From positions 1,312,085 through 1,376,084 of the forward strand of contig NZ_FPAS01000001.1 of NCBI RefSeq assembly GCF_900116425.1: a DNA stretch of 64,000 nt. The letters are read 5' to 3'. The stretch's first letter is position 1. Every line of letters begins with the position of its first letter. Made by a program: the position numbers and the translations under genes. The DNA comes from Lishizhenia tianjinensis. Lineage in GTDB: Bacteria > Bacteroidota > Bacteroidia > Flavobacteriales_D > Crocinitomicaceae. This document shows positions 45,651 to 54,983 of the stretch, one piece after another. The notes under the pieces were generated by a model. The model was not told the origin of the DNA and searched no databases. It saw only the letters and a list, made by a program, of their open reading frames with translations.

Positions 45651-46833
45651 ATTTCTGATAACCAAATCGATTGTCCAACATCTTCAATCGTTTCGGAAAA
45701 TAATCGCTCAAAATCTTAACCTCTATTTCGAAATCATTACTGTCAGGATAATAGGCTCCATTCACGGGCCACTGCTCAAAATTCCTTTGAATATACGGTA
45801 GAATTTCCTGACGCATCTCCTCTATTCTTGTGTTGAAATTAATTTCAGAAAAAACTCCACTTCTTCTCAACTCTGCATACCTTTCTCTTAGTTTTCGAGG
45901 ATAATCATTGTTCAATTCAATAGTCATGAGTCGTTGGATTAATACAGCCCGTTGAGGATCTACATTGCGTTCTAAATCATTTCTATCTCCATTTCCATCC
46001 CTTCCAAAAGCATGGTCGTAATCCCAGGGTATGATGCGCAATCCTTTTCCATCCTTCACTTGATAACAATAGAAGTTCTTTAAGATTCCATCACTGTTAT
46101 TGGACAGCAGTAATAGCAAATGCCAGTCTACGATGTTGTCCAAATCAAAATATTTCCCAACATCTGCTAAAAACTCCGCATCACTGGCATGAAATAAAAA
46201 GTGATTCACACGTGCTAAATGAGCGTGCTTATCCACCTTTTTAAATTTCGGGTGTTTTTGAAAATAATAATTCCCGGTTTTACTTTCTTGCTGATTGCTG
46301 TGTTCATAAAAAATTCCAGGTTCCTTAAAGAGAAAGGCAGTGGTATCTTTCTTACTTAACCCTAATATTTTGGCATTAACACGTTGCATAGCCAAATATA
46401 TACCGTGATAATCTCCATTATACGTTACTTGTATGAAGCTACTTTGAGGGGCTATGTTTTGGGGAGACATCTGCCTAAACAAATCATAGGATAATTTATG
46501 TCGCATAAAAGTTTTGTCGATATAACTTGCGTGTAATATCCAATCATCTTCTGCTGGTAAATTACATAACTCAAAATCCTTGGTAAACTCCAAACTATAA
46601 TTATGCTTGCCGTAAGCACTTGATAAACCACCTCTGCATTTTAGCCCCCCTTTAAGCAAGAAGCTATCTTTTTGAGCGCTAACATAGAGAAAAGAACAGC
46701 TATCCTTTTGGTCCCAGCCTACTCCTTGTGGCATATCAATAAATAAATGCGAAAGTTCTTTTTTAGTCTCTTCTTGCGGTGATTGACACGCAAATAAAAG
46801 CGCGACGGTTAATATCAACAATAGGTGGTTCAT
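45649..46833 (-). CDS. CotH kinase family lipoprotein
   Basis: 394 aa. Lipobox LLFAC (Cys16). It carries the CotH pattern: a substrate-fold N-terminus (KGGLKCRGGLSSAYGKHNYSLEF), a DDWILHASYIDKTFMRHKLSYDLF helix, a Tyr-rich YNGDYHGIYLAMQRVN strand and the metal site IIPWDYDHAFGRDGNGDRND. CotH in Bacillus is a protein kinase of the spore coat; in non-spore-formers the role is unknown. Here it would be attached on the periplasmic or outer face. Confidence 0.85.
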   Translation of the reverse strand: MNHLLLILTVALLFACQSPQEETKKELSHLFIDMPQGVGWDQKDSCSFLYVSAQKDSFLLKGGLKCRGGLSSAYGKHNYSLEFTKDFELCNLPAEDDWILHASYIDKTFMRHKLSYDLFRQMSPQNIAPQSSFIQVTYNGDYHGIYLAMQRVNAKILGLSKKDTTAFLFKEPGIFYEHSNQQESKTGNYYFQKHPKFKKVDKHAHLARVNHFLFHASDAEFLADVGKYFDLDNIVDWHLLLLLSNNSDGILKNFYCYQVKDGKGLRIIPWDYDHAFGRDGNGDRNDLERNVDPQRAVLIQRLMTIELNNDYPRKLRERYAELRRSGVFSEINFNTRIEEMRQEILPYIQRNFEQWPVNGAYYPDSNDFEIEVKILSDYFPKRLKMLDNRFGYQK

Positions 46834-46856
46834 GCGCTAAAAGTAAATAAAAGTCA

Positions 46857-46890
46857 CAAAAAAAGGCTTACATCACTGTAAGCCTTTTTT
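46857..46890 (-). terminator. Terminator downstream of tRNA-Met
   Basis: GGCTTAC (46865-46871) and GTAAGCC (46878-46884) form a 7-bp stem extended by A-T pairs, with T runs on both strands. On the minus strand it follows the tRNA by about 6 nt. Confidence 0.8.
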
Positions 46891-46895
46891 CTCTC

Positions 46896-46972
46896 TGGTG
46901 GCGTGAGGGAGAGTTGAACTCCCGACCTCAGGGTTATGAATCCTGCGCTCTAACCAACTGAGCTACCACGCC
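46896..46972 (-). tRNA. tRNA-Met (anticodon CAT), CCA encoded
   Basis: Read on the minus strand, the cloverleaf is complete: acceptor GGCGTGG pairs with TCACGCC, D arm GCTCAGTTGGTTAGAGC, anticodon loop TTCATAA with CAT, T arm GGGAGTTCAACTCTCCC, discriminator A and an encoded CCA. The last pair of the anticodon stem is A-C. CAT could in principle be an Ile-lysidine tRNA, but elongator Met is more likely. A TATATTTG -7 box lies upstream. Confidence 0.93.
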
Positions 46973-47008
46973 TTATTTTCTCTAGAACCGTTGTTCTTAA
47001 ATCGGGTG

Positions 47009-47016
47009 CAAATATA
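47009..47016 (-). promoter_or_regulatory. -7 box TATATTTG of tRNA-Met
   Basis: The minus strand reads TATATTTG about 36 bases before the mature tRNA 5' end, giving a short 5' leader to be removed by RNase P. Confidence 0.5.
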
Positions 47017-47140
47017 ATTTACTTTTATGGAAAAACTAAACTTTTTCGAAGTTTTTTTTCAAGCTTTTTTCTTGCCCGACCCTAACTTTCTACTTTTCAA
47101 CACTGTATAAGAAAAATAATTTTCAATCTTTTTATAGAGA

Positions 47141-47890
47141 TTAAGATCTATCTGCCTCGTGCAACACTTTTGTATGATGTTTTAACGTACGAAGGATTAA
47201 AGAAATACTTAATGCCACTACCAAAACAACCACATAATAAAGTCTAAACTCAATTTTCCCTGTAGTAAACCAATCTCTAAAGAAGTCCACAAACAAGAAA
47301 CCTAACATGGTAGCGGTAACTCCACTGTATTCTCTTCTTAGTATCGTTTTCATAGAGAACTTAATATCATTCTCCTCATAATTTTTAAAGCTTGGAATAA
47401 ATGCCGGTACTTTTAACGACCAATTCACGTAGTCCTCACCAAACTTACGCTCTAAGAATCTTTCTTCCGCAAACATGATTCTTTCGTAGTACAACCAAAA
47501 GGCTAAAGAAACCAATACAACAAACCAAATGTTCCCTGTATAAGCAACTATTCCTATCCACATAAAGTAATTCCCAACGTATAAGGGGTGACGCATAGTT
47601 GAGTATATCCCCTTAGTATTCAAAGCTTCAGCCACTTGCTTTTTGGTATTTCTACCCGAAGTATTCTTATTACTTGTTCCAATTGCAATGGCTCTAATAA
47701 TTTGTCCTAAAAGTGAAAGAACCACAGAAACAACTAAAAGTGCAGTGAAGTACCATCCCTCTTTTTGTAAACAATCATAGTTCGTAAAATAAACTACAGG
47801 TATCGCCAAAAGGAACAATATTGTTGGGATTTGACCTCTGTAGCGGAATAAAAAATTTCCAGATTTTTCAAAAGAGTGTACTAGTGCCAT
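47141..47890 (-). CDS. Isoprenylcysteine/phospholipid methyltransferase-like membrane protein
   Basis: 249 aa with about six membrane helices. The conserved C-terminal motif of the ICMT/PEMT family is clear: GIYSTMRHPLYVGNYFMW (RHPxYxGN) followed by AEERFLERKFGEDYVNW. These enzymes use SAM to methylate membrane-embedded substrates. In other Gram-negatives related proteins modify lipid A phosphate or phospholipids; substrate here is unknown. Divergent from the START-like gene with a 72-bp gap. Confidence 0.8.
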   Translation of the reverse strand: MALVHSFEKSGNFLFRYRGQIPTILFLLAIPVVYFTNYDCLQKEGWYFTALLVVSVVLSLLGQIIRAIAIGTSNKNTSGRNTKKQVAEALNTKGIYSTMRHPLYVGNYFMWIGIVAYTGNIWFVVLVSLAFWLYYERIMFAEERFLERKFGEDYVNWSLKVPAFIPSFKNYEENDIKFSMKTILRREYSGVTATMLGFLFVDFFRDWFTTGKIEFRLYYVVVLVVALSISLILRTLKHHTKVLHEADRS

Positions 47891-47962
47891 TTAAAAGTTT
47901 TTGTATATTTCAAGCAATTAATTTCCAGCCGCGAAGTTAAATAATTAAAACTTAAACCAATT

Positions 47963-48352
47963 ATGTCGGATAAAATTAAATTCGAACAAGAGTATTTGCT
48001 AAAAACATCACCCAAGGTATTAAACAACATGTTAATGACCCCAAGCGGACTAAGCGAGTGGTTTGCAGACGACGTTAACATCAAAGGAGACATCTACACG
48101 TTTATCTGGGACGGTTCTGAAGAACAAGCCCGCCTATTAACCAAAAGACCCAACGAATTAATCAAATTTAGATGGTTAGAGGATGAAGAAGAAGGACGCA
48201 ATACTTACATCGAATTAAAATTTAAGGTAGACGGCATGACCAAAGAGATTGTTCTTTGGGTAACAGGTTTTGCTTACGAAGACGAAATGGAAGAAATCCA
48301 AGACTTATGGGAAAACGCTATAGGCGATCTGAAAAGAGTTCTTGGCGCATAG
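47963..48352 (+). CDS. START-like domain protein (AHSA1/SRPBCC type)
   Basis: 129 aa, cytosolic. Features of the Bet v1/START-like fold are visible: KIKFEQEYLLKTSPKVLNNML with SGLSEWFADDV at the N-terminus, beta strands, and a long C-terminal helix (EEIQDLWENAIGDLKRVLGA). This compact version is conserved in Bacteroidota next to the LptF/LptG permease gene, as here. Ligand and role are unknown. Confidence 0.8.
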   Translation: MSDKIKFEQEYLLKTSPKVLNNMLMTPSGLSEWFADDVNIKGDIYTFIWDGSEEQARLLTKRPNELIKFRWLEDEEEGRNTYIELKFKVDGMTKEIVLWVTGFAYEDEMEEIQDLWENAIGDLKRVLGA

Positions 48353-48403
48353 ACAATAGATTTTCATTTTTTTCGTATACATTCGCAACTCCAAAAATTG
48401 CTT

Positions 48404-49849
48404 GTGAATAGGCTTAGTATTTTTTCTATCAAATCATTTGGAGGTCCCCTTCTGGCGACCTTTCTTATTTCCATGTTCATGCTGCTCATGCAGTTTTTGT
48501 GGAAATACATAGATGACTTGCTTGGGAAAGGACTCGATACAGTAATTATTCTAGAATTACTTTTTTACGTTTCTGCAAGTTTGTTACCCCTTGCTCTTCC
48601 CCTTGCAATTTTGCTGGCCTCCATCATTACCCTTGGAAATCTTGGAGAAAAGAACGAGTTAACAGCCTTAAAAGCGAGTGGTCTCTCTTTGTATAGAATT
48701 TTAAGACCCCTTACTTTTGTGGTTATCCTACTTTCTATAGGTACTTTTTACTTTGCTAACTATGTAATTCCTGTTGCCAATTTAAAGTGGCACTCTATAA
48801 TTTGGGATATACAACAAACCAAATTAACCAGCTTCTTAAAGCCCGGTTCTTACACCGATGATATAGATGGATTTAGCATACGTGTAGTTGAAAAAACCGA
48901 TAACAAAGTAAAGGGTATTACGATACACGACCATACAGACGAAAAAGTTTTAAAAACCATAACTGCAGAAGACGGAGAATTCTTCAAATCTAAAAAGGGA
49001 GACGTGCTCTTTTTAAAGCTGGACAATGGAACCGTAATAGAAGAACTTTCTGACGGAAGTAAGCGAAAAGACAGTGAAATGGGCAAAGCTTATAGAGCGG
49101 GTAGAAAATCTAAATTTACTACGGCTACTTATAAGATGAACATGAGTGGTTTTACGGTGGACAGATCAGAAGATGAAAGATTTACCAATGAATACGAAAT
49201 GCTCAATGTGTTTCAAATCAATCATTTGCTTGATTCTTTAAAAACGGACTACAAAAACGTTGCAGACAATTTTGAAAAACGCGTAAGAGGAGATTTACAA
49301 TACTACCAAAGTGTAGACTTTTTACCCGCACAAAGCTCAGAAAAAGAAAATGCTGACAGCACCTACCTCGATCAGGACAGTGTACAAATTGATTTAGCAG
49401 AACTCTCTGACAATGAATTATCAAAGGCCTACAAAACGGCACTCACACGTATACGAGAAAAGCAAAGAAAGTTAAACGGACAACTCGATTTCGAAGACGC
49501 AAAGCATAATAATTTACGTCGTTTTAAAATAGAATTTCACCGTAAATTTGCCTTGAGTTTCACCATTATCGTTTTATTCTTCATTGGAGCACCTTTGGGA
49601 GCGATAGTAAAAAAAGGAGGATTTGGAGCACCGGTTGTCATCGCTGTATTACTTTTCATGATCTATTTTGTATTGATAAGTGTGGGAGAAGGAATGGCTG
49701 AAAACTTTGTTGTTTCACCTTTCTGGGGAATGTGGGGTCCTAGCTTTATATTGGCACCCTTTGCCATTTTCTTGATGATTTCAGCCGCCAACGATAGATC
49801 TCCAATTGATATAAAAGCGTGGCAAAAAAGATTCTCTAAGAAGAAATGA
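48404..49849 (+). CDS. LptF/LptG-family permease
   Basis: About 481 aa from GTG 48404 (a TTG at 48398 is also in frame; no ATG fits). Three N-terminal helices (FGGPLLATFLISMFMLLMQF; LLFYVSASLLPLALPLAILLASIITLGNLGEKNELTALKASG; LTFVVILLSIGTFYF), a large periplasmic beta-jellyroll region with a long insertion (about 230-380), and three C-terminal helices (FALSFTIIVLFFIGAPLGAIVKKGG and on). Together with LptB it extracts lipopolysaccharide from the inner membrane. Bacteroidota carry such genes singly, so F versus G is not assigned. Confidence 0.9.
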   Translation: MNRLSIFSIKSFGGPLLATFLISMFMLLMQFLWKYIDDLLGKGLDTVIILELLFYVSASLLPLALPLAILLASIITLGNLGEKNELTALKASGLSLYRILRPLTFVVILLSIGTFYFANYVIPVANLKWHSIIWDIQQTKLTSFLKPGSYTDDIDGFSIRVVEKTDNKVKGITIHDHTDEKVLKTITAEDGEFFKSKKGDVLFLKLDNGTVIEELSDGSKRKDSEMGKAYRAGRKSKFTTATYKMNMSGFTVDRSEDERFTNEYEMLNVFQINHLLDSLKTDYKNVADNFEKRVRGDLQYYQSVDFLPAQSSEKENADSTYLDQDSVQIDLAELSDNELSKAYKTALTRIREKQRKLNGQLDFEDAKHNNLRRFKIEFHRKFALSFTIIVLFFIGAPLGAIVKKGGFGAPVVIAVLLFMIYFVLISVGEGMAENFVVSPFWGMWGPSFILAPFAIFLMISAANDRSPIDIKAWQKRFSKKK

Positions 49850-51003
49850 AAATACTTCACTTCACTAATAAACCCATTTACCCGGTAATAGACGGTGGTT
49901 GCGTTGCAATGAAAAACACAGCTGACTTGTTAGACCTGGCTGGAGATGAAATTGAAGTAACGCATTTCACGTTGGCTACCCACAAACATCCTTTCTCGGC
50001 TAAAGCCTATCCAAAAAAAGAAGAAAAGCTGGTATATTTTCAGGATATACAAACGCAAATTAAACCGTTGCAGCTTTTAAAAAACTATTTTGCTTACGTC
50101 CCATATAACGTTCAACGTTTCTATGATGAGGCCGTAGTTGAAACCTTAAAGGACTTATTGGCCATCCATCAAATTGACACGGTAATACTTGAAAGCATAT
50201 ACCTCCTACCCTATTTAGAAGTATTTGTAGGACAAAAAGTATTTGTGCGAACTCACAATGTTGAATGGAAATTATGGGAAGACAGAGCAGAAAGCGAAAC
50301 AAATCCTTTAAAGAAAATATACACACAACACCTTAGTAAACAGTTGAAAAACTACGAAGAAAAGGAGCTGAAAAAAGTTGATGGAGTACTGAGCATATCA
50401 GAAGCCGACAATGCGTGGTTCAAGACCTTCTTGCCCAACACGGCTGTAATTCATACCAGTTTAGCAACAGAAAGCCATCCTTCAGATTACACCAAAAACG
50501 ATTTCTACTTCTTGGGAGCTTTTGATTGGGCTCCAAATTTAGAAGCCATTACTTGGTTACTTGAAAGTGTATTGAAAAACAAGGAACACAACTTTAACAT
50601 ACATATCGCGGGTAAAAACTTAAACCCAGAACTCTTTAAGGAGTATGAATTTGTAAGCAACCACGGGGAAGTTGAAGATGCGGATGCATTTATTTCCGCA
50701 CACGGCATTGCTCTCGTACCTCTTCAAACTGGAGGTGGTGTAAAAATGAAGGTTTTAGAAAGTTTAAAACACGGTAAACCAACGATTTCTACTATAGAAG
50801 GTGTGCGAGGATTAGATTTAAAAAATGAGAAACACATTGCTTTGGCCAAAACCGAAGACGACTTCTTTGCTGCCATGCTTGCGCTTCAAAAAAATGAAAA
50901 TACAAGAAAAGCACTTGGATTAGGTGGGAAACAGTTTCTAAATGATAATTTTGCACCAGATAAAGAAGCGAAAAAACTCCTTGAATTCATCAGCAACACA
51001 TAA
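49846..51003 (+). CDS. Glycosyltransferase, GT-B fold (family 4-like)
   Basis: 385 aa. N-terminal Rossmann (ILHFTNKPIYPVIDGGCVAMKNTADLL) and C-terminal nucleotide-sugar domain with VPLQTGGGVKMKVLESLKHGKPTISTIEGVRGL, the E-x7-E-type region of GT4 enzymes. It overlaps the LptF/G gene by 4 bp (ATGA). Its neighbours suggest surface polysaccharide or LPS decoration. Donor and acceptor unknown. Confidence 0.88.
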   Translation: MKILHFTNKPIYPVIDGGCVAMKNTADLLDLAGDEIEVTHFTLATHKHPFSAKAYPKKEEKLVYFQDIQTQIKPLQLLKNYFAYVPYNVQRFYDEAVVETLKDLLAIHQIDTVILESIYLLPYLEVFVGQKVFVRTHNVEWKLWEDRAESETNPLKKIYTQHLSKQLKNYEEKELKKVDGVLSISEADNAWFKTFLPNTAVIHTSLATESHPSDYTKNDFYFLGAFDWAPNLEAITWLLESVLKNKEHNFNIHIAGKNLNPELFKEYEFVSNHGEVEDADAFISAHGIALVPLQTGGGVKMKVLESLKHGKPTISTIEGVRGLDLKNEKHIALAKTEDDFFAAMLALQKNENTRKALGLGGKQFLNDNFAPDKEAKKLLEFISNT

Positions 51004-52159
51004 AGAGAAATTAGTTGTATTAACCTCTCGTTTTCCTTACCCTCTGGAGAAGGGTGACAAACTGCGTGCTTACTATCAAATGATAGAATTGGCGAAGGTT
51101 TACGATATACATCTCCTTGCACTTACTGAAATTGAATTGAAGGATGAATGGATCAAAGAAGTTGAAAAATACTGTAAAGCCATTCACGTTTTTAAACTCA
51201 ACAAGGTTCAAAAACTTTTTGGTACAGCCTTACAATTGTTGACCAACAAGCCTTTTCAAGTCGGGTATTTCACCAATTACGGCGTAAAAAAGCAGATCAA
51301 TCAATTACTCAAAGCAATTGAACCCGATCACATTTATTGTCAATTGGTACGACCAGCAGAGTACGTTAAAAACTACCACGCTTGTCCCAAAACCATAGAC
51401 TACATGGATGCCTTAAGTAAAGGTATACACCGAAGAATTGCTTTAGCTCCGTGGTACAAGCGCCCATTTTTCAAAGCGGAATATCAACGCCTAAGAAATT
51501 ATGAGCATAAGATTTTCGATTACTTCGAGCATCATAGCATCATAACGGCGCAAGACAGGGAAATGATTTTTCATAAAGACAGAAATGAAATTGCTATCAT
51601 TCCCAACGGAGTATCGCCTTCTTTTTTCAATTTTCAGCACAAAGAAGAACCTACAAAAGATCTTGTTTTTACGGGAAATTTAAGCTACCCTCCAAATATA
51701 GAAGCCTCTTTGTATTTGGGGCAACACATTATGCCAGCTTTACCGAAGCTTAGTCTGCAAATAAGTGGTGCTAATCCTGTTCAGGAAATAAAAGCGCTTG
51801 AAAACAAACAAATAGAGGTAACGGGCTGGGTAGATGACATACGTACAGCTTATGCTTCTGCTAAAATATTTGTAGCCCCTATGTTTATTGGTACAGGCTT
51901 ACAAAACAAACTCTTAGAAGCCATGGCCATGGGCTTACCATGTATTACTACAACCCTTGCCAATAATGCACTTGGAGCGAAGGACAAACACTCCATCTTA
52001 ATCGCCAACACCGAAGCAGAATTTATTGCTGCTGTAGAAACATTGTTAACAGATAACACATTATACCAACATATACAGGGGAACGCAAGAACCTTTGTAA
52101 ATAACAACTTTAATTGGCATTCGTCATCCATGCGTCTTATTGACCTCATGAAATCATAA
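50942..52159 (+). CDS. Glycosyltransferase, GT-B fold (TIGR03087-like)
   Basis: 405 aa from ATG 50942, which would overlap the preceding gene by 62 bp; an in-frame TTG at 50981 gives 23 bp and may be the true start, since homology-like sequence begins at KLVVLTSRFPYPLEKGDKLRAYYQ. The C-terminus has VAPMFIGTGLQNKLLEAMAMGLPCITT, resembling the PEP-CTERM/XrtA-associated sugar transferase group (TIGR03087). No exosortase is visible here. It is likely to act with the upstream glycosyltransferase on the same glycan. Confidence 0.85.
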   Translation: MIILHQIKKRKNSLNSSATHKEKLVVLTSRFPYPLEKGDKLRAYYQMIELAKVYDIHLLALTEIELKDEWIKEVEKYCKAIHVFKLNKVQKLFGTALQLLTNKPFQVGYFTNYGVKKQINQLLKAIEPDHIYCQLVRPAEYVKNYHACPKTIDYMDALSKGIHRRIALAPWYKRPFFKAEYQRLRNYEHKIFDYFEHHSIITAQDREMIFHKDRNEIAIIPNGVSPSFFNFQHKEEPTKDLVFTGNLSYPPNIEASLYLGQHIMPALPKLSLQISGANPVQEIKALENKQIEVTGWVDDIRTAYASAKIFVAPMFIGTGLQNKLLEAMAMGLPCITTTLANNALGAKDKHSILIANTEAEFIAAVETLLTDNTLYQHIQGNARTFVNNNFNWHSSSMRLIDLMKS

Positions 52160-52179
52160 CTTAAACCAACTAAAGTTGT

Positions 52180-52187
52180 TAACTTTG
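52180..52187 (+). promoter_or_regulatory. -7 box TAACTTTG upstream of ribBA
   Basis: Perfect TAnnTTTG, 18 bases before ATG 52206, giving a leader of about 14 nt. No FMN riboswitch could fit in so short a leader, and none is seen further upstream. Confidence 0.45.
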
Positions 52188-52205
52188 CAAAAGATTTAGA
52201 GAAAA

Positions 52206-53420
52206 ATGGAAAACAAACTCAATACAATTGAAGAAGCTTTAGAAGATATCAAAGCTGGAAAAGTAATCATAGTTGTTGATGATGAGGATAGAGAGAACGA
52301 GGGAGACTTCTTAACTGCAGCTCGTAATTGTACTCCAGAGATCATCAACTTCATGGCAACTGAAGGAAGAGGATTAATCTGTGCTCCATTATTAGAAGAA
52401 AGATGTGATGAATTAGGCTTGGATTTGATGGTAAAATCAAATTCTGCTGTATATGAAACTGCATTTACGGTTTCTGTAGATTTAAACGGTCATGGTTGTA
52501 CTACAGGTATTAGTGCCAGTGATAGATCGAAAACAGTTAAAGCTTTAATCGATCCAAATATAGACCCTGCCGAATTAGGTAAACCCGGTCACATTTTCCC
52601 CTTAAGAGCCAAAAAAGGTGGTGTATTAAGAAGAGCTGGACACACAGAGGCTGCCGTAGACATTAGTCGTTTAGCAGGTTTTGAACCAGCGGGAGTTATC
52701 GTTGAGATCTTAAATGAAGATGGATCAATGGCGCGTCTTCCTCAATTGATGGAAATCGCGAAAAAACACGATCTTAAAATCATTTCTATTGAAGATTTGA
52801 TCAAATACAGAATTCAAAAAGAAACATTAATAACACGTGAGGTTTCTGTGAAGATGCCAACGAAATTCGGTGATTTCGATCTTTACGCTTACGTAAACAA
52901 AAATACAGGTGAAGAGCACTTGGCCTTAGTGATGGGTGAATGGGATGAAAATGATCCTGTTTTAGTGCGTGTTCACTCTTCTTGTATAACAGGAGATATT
53001 TTTGGTTCTTGTCGTTGTGATTGTGGACCTCAATTGGATGCCGCAATGGAACAAATTAACGAAGAAGGACGAGGTGTAATTGTTTACATGAATCAAGAAG
53101 GTCGTGGAATTGGATTGATGAACAAACTTCGTGCGTACAAGTTGCAAGAAGAAGGTTTAGATACCGTTGAAGCGAACCACAAATTAGGATTTAAATCAGA
53201 CCAAAGAGATTACGGAATTGGAGCTCAAATTTTAAGAGATCTAAATATTCGTAAAATGCGTTTGATGTCAAACAATCCAAAGAAAAGAACTGGATTAATT
53301 GGATACGGTTTAGAAATCGTAGAAAACGTTCCTTTAGAAATTAAGAGTAACATTCACAACGAATTGTACTTGAAAACAAAAAGAGACAAATTAGGTCACT
53401 CTCTTAAATTAGAGAAATAG
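52206..53420 (+). CDS. ribBA: Bifunctional DHBP synthase / GTP cyclohydrolase II
   Basis: 404 aa. The N-terminal half is 3,4-dihydroxy-2-butanone-4-phosphate synthase ([11 protein letters not shown] acidic loop, [24 protein letters not shown]). The C-terminal half is GTP cyclohydrolase II with three zinc Cys in [22 protein letters not shown] and the EGRGIGL motif. The two enzymes start both branches of riboflavin synthesis. All catalytic residues are present, including in the cyclohydrolase half, which is sometimes degenerate in fusions. No other rib genes are adjacent. Confidence 0.97.
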   Translation: MENKLNTIEEALEDIKAGKVIIVVDDEDRENEGDFLTAARNCTPEIINFMATEGRGLICAPLLEERCDELGLDLMVKSNSAVYETAFTVSVDLNGHGCTTGISASDRSKTVKALIDPNIDPAELGKPGHIFPLRAKKGGVLRRAGHTEAAVDISRLAGFEPAGVIVEILNEDGSMARLPQLMEIAKKHDLKIISIEDLIKYRIQKETLITREVSVKMPTKFGDFDLYAYVNKNTGEEHLALVMGEWDENDPVLVRVHSSCITGDIFGSCRCDCGPQLDAAMEQINEEGRGVIVYMNQEGRGIGLMNKLRAYKLQEEGLDTVEANHKLGFKSDQRDYGIGAQILRDLNIRKMRLMSNNPKKRTGLIGYGLEIVENVPLEIKSNIHNELYLKTKRDKLGHSLKLEK

Positions 53421-53422
53421 CC

Positions 53423-54202
53423 TTATTCAATAGCTTTATATTTGGCCTTGGCTGCATCGCGGCTGAGGCCATTAAAGTGCCACCACTCGGTACTTAACAC
53501 CCAAAACCCACCATAGCGCATAACCTTTCTGAGCAACAACCTATTTTCCAGTTGAACATCGCTTAATTCTCCGCTTTTCAAGAAGTCTTTTTCATATTTA
53601 GGATAGGCTATTTTACGCAAATCATCAAAGTTCGCACCCATATCCAAGGGAACAGAATCAGCTCTACAAATGGTTAAATCTACCGCGCAACCATAATTGT
53701 GCACACTTCCATTTCTGGGGTTAGAAACAAACTTTATCCTTTGCGCAACAGGCAAACTATCCAAAGCCCTCCACATCTTCCACTGCACGCTTCTTGGACG
53801 AACAGCATCGTACACCAACAAATGCAAGGTACTATCAATGGCGCTCAAACTATCTTGAACTTTCGCCAAACGCAAAGCTATATCCTCTTGTAAATAAGCC
53901 TTGGTCAATACTCCATATAAGTTTGTTGCCAGAAAATTATCTGTAGTACTATATTTTAAATCAACCCATATATTGGCATTAATTATTTCGACATCTACCA
54001 AACCTGCATTAATTATCCTTTGCTCTAAGGTGTCCAACATCTCAACTGTATCTACTACTGCTTCTGCAGAAATAAGTGTATCCTTTTGAGATGAAGTCGA
54101 TTTATTATCTACTTCCACATCTAACTTTTGAAGGTCTTCTTCCTTCTGAGCTATACAAGCTCCAAGAACTAAAAACAAAATGATCAAGTGATAATATTTC
54201 AT
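53423..54202 (-). CDS. VanX-like D-Ala-D-Ala dipeptidase lipoprotein (M15D)
   Basis: Start set at ATG 54202 (MKYYHLIILFLVLGAC), a lipoprotein signal with Cys16; upstream in-frame codons lack support. 259 aa. Zinc ligands of M15D enzymes are seen: SVHNYGCAVD (SxHxxGxAxD) and STEWWHF (ExxH). IWVDLKYSTTDNFLATNLYG and YDAVRPRSVQ also match. VanX-type enzymes cleave D-Ala-D-Ala. Being periplasmic and without vanH/vanA, it is more likely a cell-wall recycling enzyme than a resistance gene. Confidence 0.88.
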   Translation of the reverse strand: MKYYHLIILFLVLGACIAQKEEDLQKLDVEVDNKSTSSQKDTLISAEAVVDTVEMLDTLEQRIINAGLVDVEIINANIWVDLKYSTTDNFLATNLYGVLTKAYLQEDIALRLAKVQDSLSAIDSTLHLLVYDAVRPRSVQWKMWRALDSLPVAQRIKFVSNPRNGSVHNYGCAVDLTICRADSVPLDMGANFDDLRKIAYPKYEKDFLKSGELSDVQLENRLLLRKVMRYGGFWVLSTEWWHFNGLSRDAAKAKYKAIE

Positions 54203-54555
54203 AAATTTTTCTTTCCTCCAACTTCGAAACCGCACTGTAAAAATCAGCATGCTGTTCTACGAAGGTAAAAGAATTTGAAAAGCCCAATTCCAAATTCTAT
54301 TTTTTCATCTTTCACCACAAAAAAAAGCTTCACGCTCCAACCTTCTTAATATCAACAACTAACACAATACCCCACGCTTCTCCATCCTCGTTTGTAGTAA
54401 CTTCGAAACCCCACATATTTTGTTCTAGACAGCCTTTAAACACGAGTAAAGTAACTTAAAGCAAGCCAAATCAACCGTTCAGAAGTTGAGCCGTGATCAG
54501 GTTGCAATTGATAAAATAAATTTCAATATTTGTTGGGAAGCAAAACCAGGAGTTT
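54203..54555. other. Intergenic stretch without recognised feature
   Basis: 353 A+T-rich bases between the divergent VanX-like and PUR-family genes. No ORF, tRNA or terminator is apparent. AATATTTG (about 54522-54529) is one base off a -7 box for the PUR-family gene, and CAGGAG (54547-54552) just before ATG 54556 could act as a ribosome binding site, uncommon in this window. Confidence 0.5.
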
Positions 54556-54882
54556 ATGGATGAAACAAACCGCAACGATCGTAATGAAGAAGTATTTTCT
54601 AAAGTCGTTAGAGCAGGTAAAAGAACCTATTTCTTTGATATTAAGTCGACTAGAGGAAACGACCTTTATTTAACCTTAACTGAAAGCAAAAAATCCATGG
54701 TCAATGGACGCATGAGTTTTCAAAAACACAAAATCTTTTTATACAAGGAGGATTTTGAAAAGTTTAGCGATGGACTTCAGGAAGTAATCGAAAAGATTGC
54801 CGAGTTGAAAGCTTCTGGAGCTTACAAAAATGAGGATGAAGAACAAGAGGAATACACCACTGTTAGCTTTGATGATTTATAG
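54556..54882 (+). CDS. PUR-family DNA/RNA-binding protein (DUF3276)
   Basis: 108 aa. Matches the DUF3276/PUR-alpha-like family: EVFSKVVRAGKRTYFFDIKSTRGNDLYLTLTESKK, then a beta-hairpin and an amphipathic helix, with an acidic tail (EDEEQEEYTT). Bacterial PUR proteins bind single-stranded DNA or RNA; the Borrelia homologue regulates gene expression. Short, soluble and abundant-looking. The gene stands alone upstream of parAB. Confidence 0.9.
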   Translation: MDETNRNDRNEEVFSKVVRAGKRTYFFDIKSTRGNDLYLTLTESKKSMVNGRMSFQKHKIFLYKEDFEKFSDGLQEVIEKIAELKASGAYKNEDEEQEEYTTVSFDDL

Positions 54883-54983
54883 ATATCAACAATAAATCAA
54901 CATTGTCATAAGGAAAAATAAAGACGAGAATTCTTAATTTGAATCGAGGTTTAGAACTATCTTTACCTTGAAAATAAAACACT

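Noticed and set aside
50942-51003. Frameshift splitting one glycosyltransferase into two
   Set aside because: Both reading frames encode full-length GT-B proteins with their own N- and C-terminal domains. The overlap is an ordinary or start-ambiguous gene junction.
52100-52205. FMN riboswitch upstream of ribBA
   Set aside because: Only about 46 bases separate the preceding stop codon from ribBA, and none of the conserved FMN-riboswitch segments (such as AGGGGCA or GAACCG-type blocks) appear.
53423-54202. Vancomycin-resistance gene
   Set aside because: VanX-like zinc motifs are present, but there are no vanH, vanA or vanRS neighbours and it is a lipoprotein of a Gram-negative; a cell-wall turnover role is far more likely.
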